Positions 17,796 through 26,935 of a stretch of 64,000 nucleotides of DNA are shown piece after piece. The first letter of the stretch is position 1. Every line of letters begins with the position of its first letter. A program made the translations under genes and the position numbers. A model generated the notes under the pieces. That model made no database searches. It saw only the letters and a list, made by a program, of their open reading frames with translations, and was not told where the DNA came from. The DNA comes from Gemella haemolysans (GTDB lineage: Bacteria; Bacillota; Bacilli; Staphylococcales; Gemellaceae): assembly GCF_012273215.1 (NCBI RefSeq), contig NZ_CP050965.1, forward strand, positions 620,001 to 684,000, given 5' to 3'.

Positions 17796-19031
17796 ATGAT
17801 TTTAAAATTATTATTTTTACATAAATATAAAAATATAGATATTGAAGAATTAAAGAGTGATTTTAGTAGTGTATTTGAAATCAAGAATAATGAAATGATT
17901 TATAAGAATATAAATTATAAGTTTGATGTAGTAAAAGCTCAAGAAAGTAATAATATTATTTTTAGTATATCTACTAAAAATAATGGAAATAATCTAGGAA
18001 ATGCAAAACTAATTGAAGATATTAAAAAAGCTATAAAAAATGGAGGACATAGAAAAAATTATCGAATTATCACAATATATGATGACTCATCAAGATATTT
18101 TTGTGATAAAGCATCAATAATTGTGTCTAAATTCGAAAGAGCCCTGCGTGAGTTTATATATTTGACAGTTATTCAAGCGTATGAAGGTGACTGGGTGGAG
18201 AAAACCATTAGTAAAGAAATTGAAAATTCACATAAAGAGAAAGGGATTAATCAAAAACAGTATATAGAGAATGCGTTAGAAGAGTTCTCATTCTATGATT
18301 ATATTAATTATTTATTTACTGAAAGGGAAGAATGAAGTAATGAAAAAATAATAGAAGAGTGTAAAGTTGAAATCAAAAAACAAAGTCCAAATATTAATTG
18401 TATAAAAGGAATTTTAGAAAAATCTGTTAAAAAATCTTTATGGGATAGGCTATTTTATAAATATAATATTGCACTTGTGAAAGAGGATTTAGAAATAATT
18501 CGATCAAGTAGAAATAAAGTAATGCATAATAAAGATTTTTCATTTAGTGAGTTTAACTCTACCAAAAAGCTATTAAAAAAACTGACTAATGCAATCGAGA
18601 AAGAAATTATAAATATAAATGAAGAGAAGTATAAAGAAAATGCAAATATAACAGCGGTTCATAATTCATTTAGAGATGCATTTTCAAATGCTTTAGAGGT
18701 AAGTGAAATATTCAGTCAATTAACTGAAAATTTTAAAAATGTGAATTTAGGATTAAAAGAAGTAGTATTATCAGAAAATCAAAAAGAATTAAGGGAACTA
18801 CGTAAAGTAATGGAAGAGACAGTAATAAAGAATAATGCAACTTTAATAAATAATCTGAGAAAACATGAAGGTGATTTTAATGGTTTAAGAATTATTTCGG
18901 AAGTATTAAATAATCATAAAAGTCCGTTTAACTTAGCTACTAATGAAATTAATGAGATAAGTAAAAGTTTTAAAAATGCTTTTGGATTATTGAATAAAGA
19001 TATATTTAAAATAAATGAAAACGATGAATAA
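17796..19031 (+). pseudogene. HEPN-domain protein split by an in-frame TGA
   Basis: Two fragments (17796-18335 and 18477-19031) lie in the same frame, and the 47 codons between them are open, so one TGA at 18333-18335 breaks a gene of about 411 residues. The first fragment has a region SKFERALREFIYLTVIQAYEGDW; just after it the second has RSSRNKVMHNKDFSF, with the HEPN ribonuclease motif R-x4-H at R239/H244 of the joined frame. Such HEPN proteins are common in abortive-infection and toxin systems. The C-terminal ~160 residues look coiled-coil. Neighbours are other defence remnants. With the stop, the HEPN motif lies outside the first fragment; the second could start at GTG 18477. Confidence 0.75.
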
Positions 19032-19216
19032 GTAATTTAGCTATTTTAATAAAATTAATAGTTGTATATTATGAAATAGTATTTTAATTTAATAGGTGTA
19101 AAAATTGGAAAGATATTTTAATATAGCAGATAATGAAGAATGAATTGTACCTCATATGTATTGCTAATAAAGATACATAAGTGTATAATCAAAATACACA
19201 CACGGAAGTGTTAATT

Positions 19217-19365
19217 ATGATGAGTATAAAGACAGAATCTGTATATGAAAATAATATAAGAAAATGTTAAAGTAGTAGCGGAAGCGATACTAAAAAAATG
19301 GGATTAACAAGGGAAAGTATAGACAAATTATAATGCATTACAGTATTCTATTCCCACTTGAAATA
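19217..19365 (+). pseudogene. remnant of a DinJ/RelB antitoxin
   Basis: ATG at 19217 begins MMSIKTESVY, a usual DinJ-like start. After a frame change at about 19262 the next frame reads NVKVVAEAILKKMGLTRESIDKL, which matches the conserved helix of DinJ (kAeailkemGLt). A TAA then interrupts the last part. No toxin is left. The gap 19366-19578 shows only decayed sequence. Confidence 0.65.
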
Positions 19366-19578
19366 AAAAAGAAACAATATCAGAGAAATAAAGAAAAATT
19401 ATATAAGAGAAAAATATTTCAAAAAGAGAGGAATTATTAAGTTAAGATATTCAAACTAATAATTATTGTAAAATAACAAAAAATATATAGTTTATTTAAA
19501 TTTAGAGGAATTACAGAATTGAAAACTAAAAGTACATGATAAATTTATTTTCTTGGTATAAAATAAAGAGGTGAAAAG

Positions 19579-20244
19579 ATGCTATGATTACCTGAAAGTA
19601 CAGAATTTAATAGATTCATACCAAAACAGAAGTTCTATAAAGATCATTATGCAACCCCCCCCCTTCTAGTAAAATTAAGAACTATTTTGTAAATCAGATT
19701 AAGTCTATAATATGGGAAAATAAGATAAATCATACAACTATGAATATAGCCAAAGGTAAGTTAGTAGAGGAAATAGAGGTATTTAGAGTAGAACTCTATG
19801 ATTATGAAATTGATGATTCAGTATTATATACTATAGAAGAAAATATACCATATCATATTCTTTTTGTATTTGAATATATCAATAAGAGGAAATATTCTTT
19901 AAGTTATAAAGAAGTTAGTAGGGAAACAGAAACCATAACTATACACAGAATATTTCAATCAGATTGGGTAAGTAAAAATGAAGCTTTGTTAAAATTTTCT
20001 GGTATTAGTTTAGACAATATGTATGAAAATATATTAAATAATATTGCTAATTATGAATTAGACATATTCTTAGGTGATACATTAAAAGAGAGAGTATTAA
20101 ATAGTATAGACTATGAAAAAAGATGAATAAATTAATAGTCTATCCAAATAAGTAAAAAATGAAAAACAGTTTAATAGATTAGTAGAATTAAATTTTGAAT
20201 TAAAAGAATTAAGAAATAAAAAAATTACTATTGAAATAAAATAA
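19579..20244 (+). pseudogene. DUF4391-like protein, broken at codon 3, at a C9 tract and near the 3' end
   Basis: From ATG 19579 the frame reads ML, stop (TGA at 19585), LPESTEFNRFIPKQKFY, a DUF4391-type N-terminus. At 19655-19663 a run of nine C shifts the frame; with ten or seven C it would continue into KIKNYFVNQIKSIIW and MNIAKGKLVEEIEVF. The 128-codon piece from 19740 to 20126 is the central domain. Past its stop another frame change leads to NEKQFNRLVELNFELKELRNKK, the coiled tail, ending near 20244. DUF4391 proteins are, as far as I recall, companions of helicase or restriction systems; no such partner survives here. Confidence 0.7.
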
Positions 20245-20331
20245 AATTTGAGAAGTAAAATGATGAGAAAATGAGAATGGAGCTGTTAAGATTAATTTCT
20301 ATAAAGACAGAAAAAATAGAAGGAGATTTTT

Positions 20332-21327
20332 ATGGTAAATAGAAGCGCTAATGCAGTTATGTTTGGATTTGATTTTCAGGTTAATGCTGCAATAGTTTTA
20401 ATGTTACAAAACATAGAAGAATTAGTATCATTAAGATTAGAAGGAAATGATGAAGATATAGAAATAATATTAGATGATGGAGAATGTGTATTCGCACAAG
20501 CTAAATCTGTTGTAAAAGCAAGTAGTGATTTTAGTAATGTAAGAGAAAAGCTTTATCATGCACTGATAACATTATCGGAGGCTTCACGTGAAGCAAATGT
20601 AAAAGAATTGATACTTATTACAAATTCACTAAATCCTCTGAATCTTAAAGAGAATGTTTTTTTTGGAGAATCATATAGATTTTATCCTACTCTTCCAGAC
20701 TCTTCAAAAGAAGTAATAGACAAATATATAACAAAAATAGATGAACCCTTGGATTTGAATAAATTCATGATTCAAGTATTACCATTTGAGACCGACTATG
20801 ATTTAGAAAAATATAAGGTAGTAAGACAAAAAGTAGATAGTTTCATTGGAAAATTAGATTTGAATATTACTGGAATTGTAGATAAGACTCTTGATATGTG
20901 GCAAAATATTCTTTTTAAAAATGGAACAAAGCAAGATAAGGGGATAAAATTAAAGAAACGGGATATTATTTGGCCTATAATTTGCATTGTAACAGATATA
21001 AGTAGGAACGACAATGAATGGTTAGATATTGATGATGAATTATATGAGGAAGTTTGTGCCAAATACAATGATATAATAAGAACTTATAGCGAGAAATTTG
21101 AATTGTTTACTCGTGTATTATATGATTATAATAAATTTGAATCAAAAAATAGAAATAGAGAAAAAATATTTGAATTTATTAATAAAAACTGGAGTAATTA
21201 TAAAAATGAACTATCATTAGTAAATAATTGTGGAGATTTAGAAAAAGCTTTAATACAAGTAATTATATATAGTATTCTGAATGGCAGAAGAACTATTAAT
21301 AGAATAAAGGAGAGGGTAAATCTATGA
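20332..21327 (+). CDS. predicted nuclease of a two-gene defence module (Cap4/DUF4297-like N-terminus)
   Basis: A 331-residue soluble protein. Its start (GFDFQVNAAIVLMLQNIEEL, SLRLEGNDEDIEIILDDG, VFAQAKSVV) follows the pattern seen in Cap4/DUF4297-type PD-(D/E)xK nucleases: Gln in a first helix, an E..ED.EI acidic pair, then Q-x-K as the (D/E)xK site at about residues 56-58. The C-terminal half (from about 200) is helical with Trp and Tyr, and I do not recognise it. AAGGAG precedes the ATG. The stop overlaps the ATG of the ATPase gene by 4 bp, implying coupled translation and a complex. Candidates are Lamassu-type (LmuA) or ABC-3C-type effectors; assignment is inference. Confidence 0.7.
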   Translation: MVNRSANAVMFGFDFQVNAAIVLMLQNIEELVSLRLEGNDEDIEIILDDGECVFAQAKSVVKASSDFSNVREKLYHALITLSEASREANVKELILITNSLNPLNLKENVFFGESYRFYPTLPDSSKEVIDKYITKIDEPLDLNKFMIQVLPFETDYDLEKYKVVRQKVDSFIGKLDLNITGIVDKTLDMWQNILFKNGTKQDKGIKLKKRDIIWPIICIVTDISRNDNEWLDIDDELYEEVCAKYNDIIRTYSEKFELFTRVLYDYNKFESKNRNREKIFEFINKNWSNYKNELSLVNNCGDLEKALIQVIIYSILNGRRTINRIKERVNL

Positions 21328-22781
21328 AATTTATATCATTGCATATTAAAGAAGGTATTTATGCTAGAAAAATAGAATTTATTGATGGAGTAAATTTAAT
21401 TTTTAGTAAAAAAAATAGTAGAGGAAAAACAACTGCATTAAGAATATTGTTGTATGGATTAGGATATGCTATACCAAATACAAAAAAAATGAAATTTGAA
21501 AAACTAGATATAAAATTAGAGGTAGAAATAGAAAAAAATAGAAGAGTATTACTCAATAGAATTAATAAATCCTTATTGGAGCTTACTGTTGATAATGAAA
21601 AACAAACATTTATACTACCTAATCAGCAGGATGCACTACATAAATTTTTGTTTAAAACTGATAATAAAGATATATTAAGTAATCTTTTAGGAAGTTATTA
21701 TTTAGATCAAGAAAAAGGATGGACATTGTTAAATCGAGGAAAGGTTATAGGTGAGATTAGGTTTAATATTGAAAGTTTAATACGTGGTTTATCTGATATA
21801 GATTGTAAAGATTTAATAGCGGAAGAGAAGAAGTTAAATAATGAATTAGAAAAATATAGACAAATGAGAAAAGTTTCTGAATATAGAGATTCGATATTGT
21901 CAAAAGAAAATTCTTTAGTTCTTGATACGAGAGAAGATGAAATTAATAGTGAATTAGATCAATTATATATAACAGAGAGACAGTTATCTATAGAGATTTA
22001 TAGAATTGATAGGACTTTGTCAGATAATAGAAGAATAGGTAAATATATATCTGAGATGAAATTATTGATTAATTTTAAAGGAGAGGATATTTGTGTGTCA
22101 GAAGAAAATATTGTAGGATTAACAGATTCTATAGAATTTTTAAAAGCAAAAAGAAGATATATTGCTAATCAATTGAAGGATGTAAAAGATAGAATTTTAA
22201 AAATAAAGAAAGAAAAAGAATTAGAAGTAGAGAAAGAATATGGTCAATTAGGATTTTTTAAAATATCAACACAAATTGAAGAATTTGACAAACAAGTGTT
22301 ACAAATACCATTAAATACGAAAGCAATAAAAAAACAGATAGATAGTATAACTGAAGAAAAAAAGAAAATAACAAAAAAAATAAATAAACTTACAAAAGAG
22401 TCTGCAAGCTTCGTATCTTTTATCTCGAATAAGATAGAAAAATATGGAAAAGAATTGGAGCTAGAGAATATTACGAAAGGCTATCTTTTTACAGATGACC
22501 TAAAAGTTCTCTCAGGTGCTGTCTTACATAAATCAGCATTTGTATTTAGATTAGCATATATTTTAGCTATACAAGAGAAACTAAATATAAAATTGCCTTT
22601 AATTCTTGATTCACCTAGCGGGAAAGAGGTGGATAGAGAAAATGTAACGAAAATGATGGAAATATTAAAGAGAGATTTTTCTGAAAATCAAATAATTATC
22701 GCTTCAATATTTGATTATGATTTTGATAACATTAATAAAGTTGAAATATTCGATAGATTACTGGAAGAAATTGATGAATAA
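21324..22781 (+). CDS. SMC/Rad50-like ATPase partner of the nuclease
   Basis: A 485-residue ABC-type ATPase. The P-loop near residues 28-36 is SKKNSRGKTT; the usual first Gly of the Walker A motif is Ser. A central region from about 160 to 360 is rich in Glu, Lys and Leu and likely forms a short coiled coil. The C-terminal lobe has a signature-like LSGAVLHKSAFVFRLAYI and Walker B LPLILDSPSGKEVD. It probably senses DNA or a phage product and controls the upstream nuclease, as LmuB-like ATPases do. No third gene follows. Codon use is extremely AT-rich, like the rest of the island. Confidence 0.75.
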   Translation: MKFISLHIKEGIYARKIEFIDGVNLIFSKKNSRGKTTALRILLYGLGYAIPNTKKMKFEKLDIKLEVEIEKNRRVLLNRINKSLLELTVDNEKQTFILPNQQDALHKFLFKTDNKDILSNLLGSYYLDQEKGWTLLNRGKVIGEIRFNIESLIRGLSDIDCKDLIAEEKKLNNELEKYRQMRKVSEYRDSILSKENSLVLDTREDEINSELDQLYITERQLSIEIYRIDRTLSDNRRIGKYISEMKLLINFKGEDICVSEENIVGLTDSIEFLKAKRRYIANQLKDVKDRILKIKKEKELEVEKEYGQLGFFKISTQIEEFDKQVLQIPLNTKAIKKQIDSITEEKKKITKKINKLTKESASFVSFISNKIEKYGKELELENITKGYLFTDDLKVLSGAVLHKSAFVFRLAYILAIQEKLNIKLPLILDSPSGKEVDRENVTKMMEILKRDFSENQIIIASIFDYDFDNINKVEIFDRLLEEIDE

Positions 22782-22806
22782 ATAAATGATAACATATAAA
22801 TTTAAA

Positions 22807-22836
22807 AGTACTTGTTAATTTTAACGAGTATTTTTT
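22807..22836 (+). terminator. intrinsic terminator of the nuclease/ATPase pair
   Basis: TACTTGTTAA and TTAACGAGTA pair around TT, followed by six T. The remaining gap to 23130 has no convincing gene, only a short decayed-looking frame near 22870-22930. Confidence 0.75.
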
Positions 22837-23130
22837 CTATAGAAAAAGTACTATAATTTAAAGCTTTCCCCAGTAACACTAAAAGAATATACAAATTCAC
22901 TAAAAATAAGAAAAAATAAATAAATCTGAATTGTAGGGTATAAAAATATATGAATGTGTGAAAGTTAACGCTTTTGAGTGAGAGGAGATTAAGAATGAGA
23001 TAAATTCACAAATTAGTGTACATGATTTTAGAAATAATAATTAATTTAAAATAAAAAGCTATATAGAATTATTATACAAAATTTTATGATATAATAAAGT
23101 GTTAATAAAATTTTAAAGGAGTAGTTATAC

Positions 23131-24351
23131 ATGACAAATTCTGTAAGTTCTACAAGATATAATGTTGCCGCTTTTTTTAGCGGAGTTGGTGGAATTGAAT
23201 TAGGTTTTGAAAAAACTAATAAGTTCAGAGTGGTGTATGCCAATGAAATTGATAAAAATGCTAGAATAACATATAAATTAAATTTTCCTGATGTTTTTCT
23301 GGATCCTAGAGATATTCATGAAGTAAAACCAGAAGAAATAAAGGAAGAAAAGTTAGATGTTATTGTGGGAGGATTCCCTTGCCAAGCATTTAGTATAGCA
23401 GGTTATAGAAAAGGGTTTGAAGATGAGAGAGGTGATTTGTTTTTTGAATTATTAAGAATAATAAAAAACAAGAAACCAAGAGCTATTTTCTTAGAAAATG
23501 TAAAAAACATGGTTACTCATGATCATGGTAATACTTTTAAAGTTATAAAAGAAGCTTTAACTGAAAATAACTATTATATAAAATGGAAAGTATTAAATGG
23601 TAAAGATTATGGAAATGTACCTCAAAATAGAGAACGTATTTATATAGTTGGTTTTTTAGAGAAAGAATCATTTGATAAATTTGAATTTCCAAAAAAGATT
23701 AAGTTGGAAACAAAGTTGTCAGATATTATTGATTTTGATATAAAAGAAAAAGAAATATATTATTATAGAGATGGGAAACAACCATTTTATGATAAATTAA
23801 AGGATGAAATAACTAGTCAGAACACTGTATATCAATGGAGAAGACAGTATGTTAGAGAAAATAAAAGTGGAGTAGTTCCTGCACTAACAGCTAATATGGG
23901 AACTGGTGGTCACAACGTCCCGTTAATATGTACCTCATCAGGAGAAATAAGAAAATTAACTCCAAAAGAAACTTTTAATGCTCAAGGATATCCTAAAGAT
24001 TATAAATTACCTGAGGATGTTTCTAATGGTCAGCTGTATAAACAAGCTGGAAATAGTGTAGTAGTACCAGTGATTACTAGAATTGCCGAATATATTTCTT
24101 TAGCATTAGATGGAGTATTCATACAAAAAAATGAAACGAAAATGTCCTCTAGATACTCTATAATATATACAAAAATGCAAAGTCGTTTTGAAGGTGAATC
24201 ATGCGTTAAAGAAGTAGTTGAAACCCTTGAACAAGCAAAAAATTGTATAAAAAATTATGATAAAAAATTACCTACTTTAACTAGTGAAGAATATCTGAAA
24301 TTAGTAAAGAAAGGTGGAAGCTTAGAATTTTATAGCATAGTAGAGATTTAA
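23131..24351 (+). CDS. DNA (cytosine-5)-methyltransferase of a type II-like system
   Basis: A 406-residue enzyme with the m5C methyltransferase motifs in order: I (AAFFSGVGGIELGF), II-III (NEIDKNA), IV with catalytic C84 (GGFPCQAFS), VI (LENVKN), VIII (QNRERIYIVGF), IX (TANMGTGGHNVPL), and X (QAGNSVVVPV). A C-terminal extension of about 70 residues after motif X has no motif I know. It methylates cytosine in the recognition site of the neighbouring nuclease; the site cannot be deduced. AAAGGAG precedes the ATG. The restriction gene follows after 18 bp. Confidence 0.93.
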   Translation: MTNSVSSTRYNVAAFFSGVGGIELGFEKTNKFRVVYANEIDKNARITYKLNFPDVFLDPRDIHEVKPEEIKEEKLDVIVGGFPCQAFSIAGYRKGFEDERGDLFFELLRIIKNKKPRAIFLENVKNMVTHDHGNTFKVIKEALTENNYYIKWKVLNGKDYGNVPQNRERIYIVGFLEKESFDKFEFPKKIKLETKLSDIIDFDIKEKEIYYYRDGKQPFYDKLKDEITSQNTVYQWRRQYVRENKSGVVPALTANMGTGGHNVPLICTSSGEIRKLTPKETFNAQGYPKDYKLPEDVSNGQLYKQAGNSVVVPVITRIAEYISLALDGVFIQKNETKMSSRYSIIYTKMQSRFEGESCVKEVVETLEQAKNCIKNYDKKLPTLTSEEYLKLVKKGGSLEFYSIVEI

Positions 24352-24369
24352 TAAATAAAGGGATAAATC

Positions 24370-26034
24370 ATGTGGTTTAAATTAAATAAAGAAGATAAAC
24401 AGAATTACAAACTATTAATAACAAACTTTGCGAGCTTAAGTGAGGCTTTTTCTCAAAAAAAGGAAGATGAAGAAAGTGATGATTTTGTAGCACCTATTAT
24501 TAATTCTAAATTTCAAGAAACAGTATTTCAAAAATCATTCAACGCTTTTGGCGAAGATATATCAAATACATCATTTGATGCTTCTATAATTTTAGATGAA
24601 AAAAATAAATACTTAGTAGGGATAAAATCATTTGGAATTTCTTCTGGAGATCAAAAAATAGCCCAATTTAAAAGTGATAGCCAATCAAGAGGTTGGATAG
24701 ATAAATTCAACACAATAAGAGACAATTCTCAAAATGCAAAAACAAAAGAAGAGAATGATAGAATAAATAACAATTATTATTATGAATTAGCTAAAGAAAT
24801 ATCATTACTTAGAAATAAACGTATTGCTTCTTCGAAAGAGCAATTAAAAGGATTTGTATATGATGATGTGACTGTTAAATCAGTCTATCATGTTTTAATG
24901 CCATCAAAAAAAGGAGAAAAACCTAAAATTTATGTTGGAGAAATTGAATATTTACCAATTGATATAGAAAATATTGAGATAGAAGGAGCAACGTCATTAA
25001 AAACTCCTACAAACTTTAAATTTAATGATGGAAGACACTTTTATAAATATACATCCGCAGATAGTCAATTATATATGAATTTTAAAAATAAAGATATTGT
25101 ATTAGAAGAATGGGAACTTGAATATGTAAAAGATCCGTTTTATATATTTGAAAAACTACACTTACTTTCTAGAAAATCTGAAGAAAACAAGATATTACAA
25201 ACAGTATCGTGGATGATACCTAATAAAGATGGGAAAGTAGAGGAAAGTTCAGGGTTTAATGCATTCGATGGTTCAAGTAAAATTGGGAAAAATAGTAGAG
25301 AAAAGAGAATAAAAAAATTAGAACAATATCTTAAAGAAAACTTTACTATTGAGGATACCAATTTTGTAATTGATTTACTAAAAAAAATATTGATTGAAAA
25401 TACTGAAAAGGTAGAAAAAAAACAACTAAGATCTAAGTTAATAAATTTTATTGAAAATCTAAATGATGATTACTTAACAAATGAAATTGAAAAAATGGTG
25501 TATAGACCTGTAGGAGAAGTATATATTCCTATACCGGATTCTAAAAATTTCCATAAGAATTTTCCAGATTTTTTTGCCAAGAATGCAGGAAAATTAAAAC
25601 AGGGAAAAGCTTCATTAGCGTTGCCAAAAGAAAATAGAACTTTTAAACTTAAATTCATTTCTTCAGGGAACGTAATTGATGCATATATCAACCAAGACGC
25701 AGGAAAGGCTATTCAATCAATTGATAGACAAGATATTTTGGGTGAGTGGTTGTTAAGAGGAGTATTTCAGTTAGAAGAAAGAGAATTACTAACTTCAGAA
25801 CGATTAGCCGAGTTACATATAAATGCAATAAGATTTACAAAGTATGTAGATACAGATGAAATTGGGATTGAGTTTATTTGGATAGATGAAAATAATCCTC
25901 CAGAAGATTCAATAGGATGGGTTGCAAAAAATAAAATATCAAAAATTGAAAAAATAAAAACTAACAGAAAATTACATAAGAATATATCTAGAAAAGTTGC
26001 AGATCCACAAGAAGATAGTGATTATTCTTATTAA
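24370..26034 (+). CDS. putative restriction endonuclease partner
   Basis: A 554-residue soluble protein directly downstream of the methyltransferase and in the same transcript. A possible PD-(D/E)xK core lies near residues 66-90 (TSFDASIILDEKNKYLVGIKSFG): Asp, a 12-residue gap, then G-I-K in place of the usual E-x-K. Residues 430-490 contain a second folded region. I cannot name its family from sequence; the call rests on position and on the nuclease-like core. No HNH or GIY-YIG motif is visible. Confidence 0.6.
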   Translation: MWFKLNKEDKQNYKLLITNFASLSEAFSQKKEDEESDDFVAPIINSKFQETVFQKSFNAFGEDISNTSFDASIILDEKNKYLVGIKSFGISSGDQKIAQFKSDSQSRGWIDKFNTIRDNSQNAKTKEENDRINNNYYYELAKEISLLRNKRIASSKEQLKGFVYDDVTVKSVYHVLMPSKKGEKPKIYVGEIEYLPIDIENIEIEGATSLKTPTNFKFNDGRHFYKYTSADSQLYMNFKNKDIVLEEWELEYVKDPFYIFEKLHLLSRKSEENKILQTVSWMIPNKDGKVEESSGFNAFDGSSKIGKNSREKRIKKLEQYLKENFTIEDTNFVIDLLKKILIENTEKVEKKQLRSKLINFIENLNDDYLTNEIEKMVYRPVGEVYIPIPDSKNFHKNFPDFFAKNAGKLKQGKASLALPKENRTFKLKFISSGNVIDAYINQDAGKAIQSIDRQDILGEWLLRGVFQLEERELLTSERLAELHINAIRFTKYVDTDEIGIEFIWIDENNPPEDSIGWVAKNKISKIEKIKTNRKLHKNISRKVADPQEDSDYSY

Positions 26035-26105
26035 GTATTTTATGTTATTAAATTCTATAATAAAATTGTAGATTTTTATAATATAAATTAAATTATAAAA
26101 GGATT

Positions 26106-26672
26106 ATGAAATCAAAAAAATTATTAACAGCATTAATAGCGTCTAGTTTATTAATAAGTGGATGTTCAACAATGAAGGAAGAGAAAAAAGAAAATCCAGT
26201 TAGAAATGAAACTAACAATGGTAAGGTTAATTCGTCTAGTAGAGAAGTAGAGTATACTTTTAAAGACGGAAAAGTAATAATGAGGGATATTGATTTACGA
26301 ATTACCAAATATAAAATAATTCCTGTTGGTGCTGAAGGTAATGAATACGGGGATTCTCCAGTTATAGCTTTTTGGTATGACACAACAAATAAGAGTGACA
26401 AAGATACAATCTCACCTAGTGTTGCTTGGTTAGCTGCATTTCCAAATGACGCAGTTCAAGATATTGATAAAAATAAATTAAATAGGCTTCAAGTTGCAAT
26501 GCATCCAGATAAAAAATTATTGAAGAATCAGAATGCTATTATTAAGAAGGGTGGAACTGTATCAGGAGCCGTAGCATATAAACTTGTTGATTTATCTGCA
26601 CCAGTTAAACTTACTGCCTATAAAGGAGTAGATGGTATTGAACTAGGTAGCCAAGAATTTACTGTGAAATAA
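26106..26672 (+). CDS. DUF5067-type lipoprotein
   Basis: A 188-residue lipoprotein: basic start, hydrophobic helix and lipobox LISGC with C20 as the lipidated Cys, then a low-complexity linker and an immunoglobulin-like domain from about 50. The domain shows the pattern seen in DUF5067 (YKIIPVG, DSPVIAFWYDTTNKSDKDTISP, QNAIIKKGGTVSGAVAYKL). It is anchored to the outer face of the membrane. Function unknown. The start at 26106 has AAAGGA in front, with the downstream side ending in a strong terminator. Confidence 0.8.
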   Translation: MKSKKLLTALIASSLLISGCSTMKEEKKENPVRNETNNGKVNSSSREVEYTFKDGKVIMRDIDLRITKYKIIPVGAEGNEYGDSPVIAFWYDTTNKSDKDTISPSVAWLAAFPNDAVQDIDKNKLNRLQVAMHPDKKLLKNQNAIIKKGGTVSGAVAYKLVDLSAPVKLTAYKGVDGIELGSQEFTVK

Positions 26673-26675
26673 ATT

Positions 26676-26710
26676 TATTCGGATTGATATTATATCAGTC
26701 CGAATTTTTT
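26676..26710 (+). terminator. intrinsic terminator of the lipoprotein gene
   Basis: TTCGGATTGATA and TATCAGTCCGAA form an imperfect stem followed by six T. Confidence 0.85.
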
Positions 26711-26817
26711 GTTGAAATTATCCTATTATTCCCATCTGTCAACCTTAACCTCAAACTATTTTTAATATTTTTGCCAAGTTGAAATTATTTCTTAAAATAC
26801 TGGTATTAAAGTATTTG

Positions 26818-26830
26818 TGATACGTTTTCA
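26818..26830. promoter_or_regulatory. weak cre-like palindrome before mtlA
   Basis: TGATACGTTTTCA resembles a catabolite-responsive element but is one base short of the 14-bp consensus. It sits just upstream of the Mtl operator, a sensible place for CcpA control of a sugar operon. Confidence 0.3.
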
Positions 26831-26831
26831 A

Positions 26832-26891
26832 TTTGGCGAAATTCATTTTGCCTACTTTGATATTGTTCGTTGACTAGGCAGAATGTATAAT
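26832..26891 (+). promoter_or_regulatory. MtlR-type operator and promoter of mtlA
   Basis: The inverted repeat TTTGGCGAAA-N5-TTTTGCC is followed by ACTTTGATATTGTT. The promoter is TTGTTC (26863-26868), 17 bp, TATAAT (26886-26891). The same arrangement recurs before mtlF at 30615-30675, so the operator is shared and its activator is probably MtlR. Confidence 0.75.
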
Positions 26892-26935
26892 GAGTTCATA
26901 AGATAAAAGTAAAAAACAAAAGGAGATTTATACTT

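Noticed and set aside
6573-19587. Alternative genetic code as an explanation of the in-frame stops
   Set aside because: All three stop codons are involved and the long housekeeping genes have none, so these are separate nonsense mutations.
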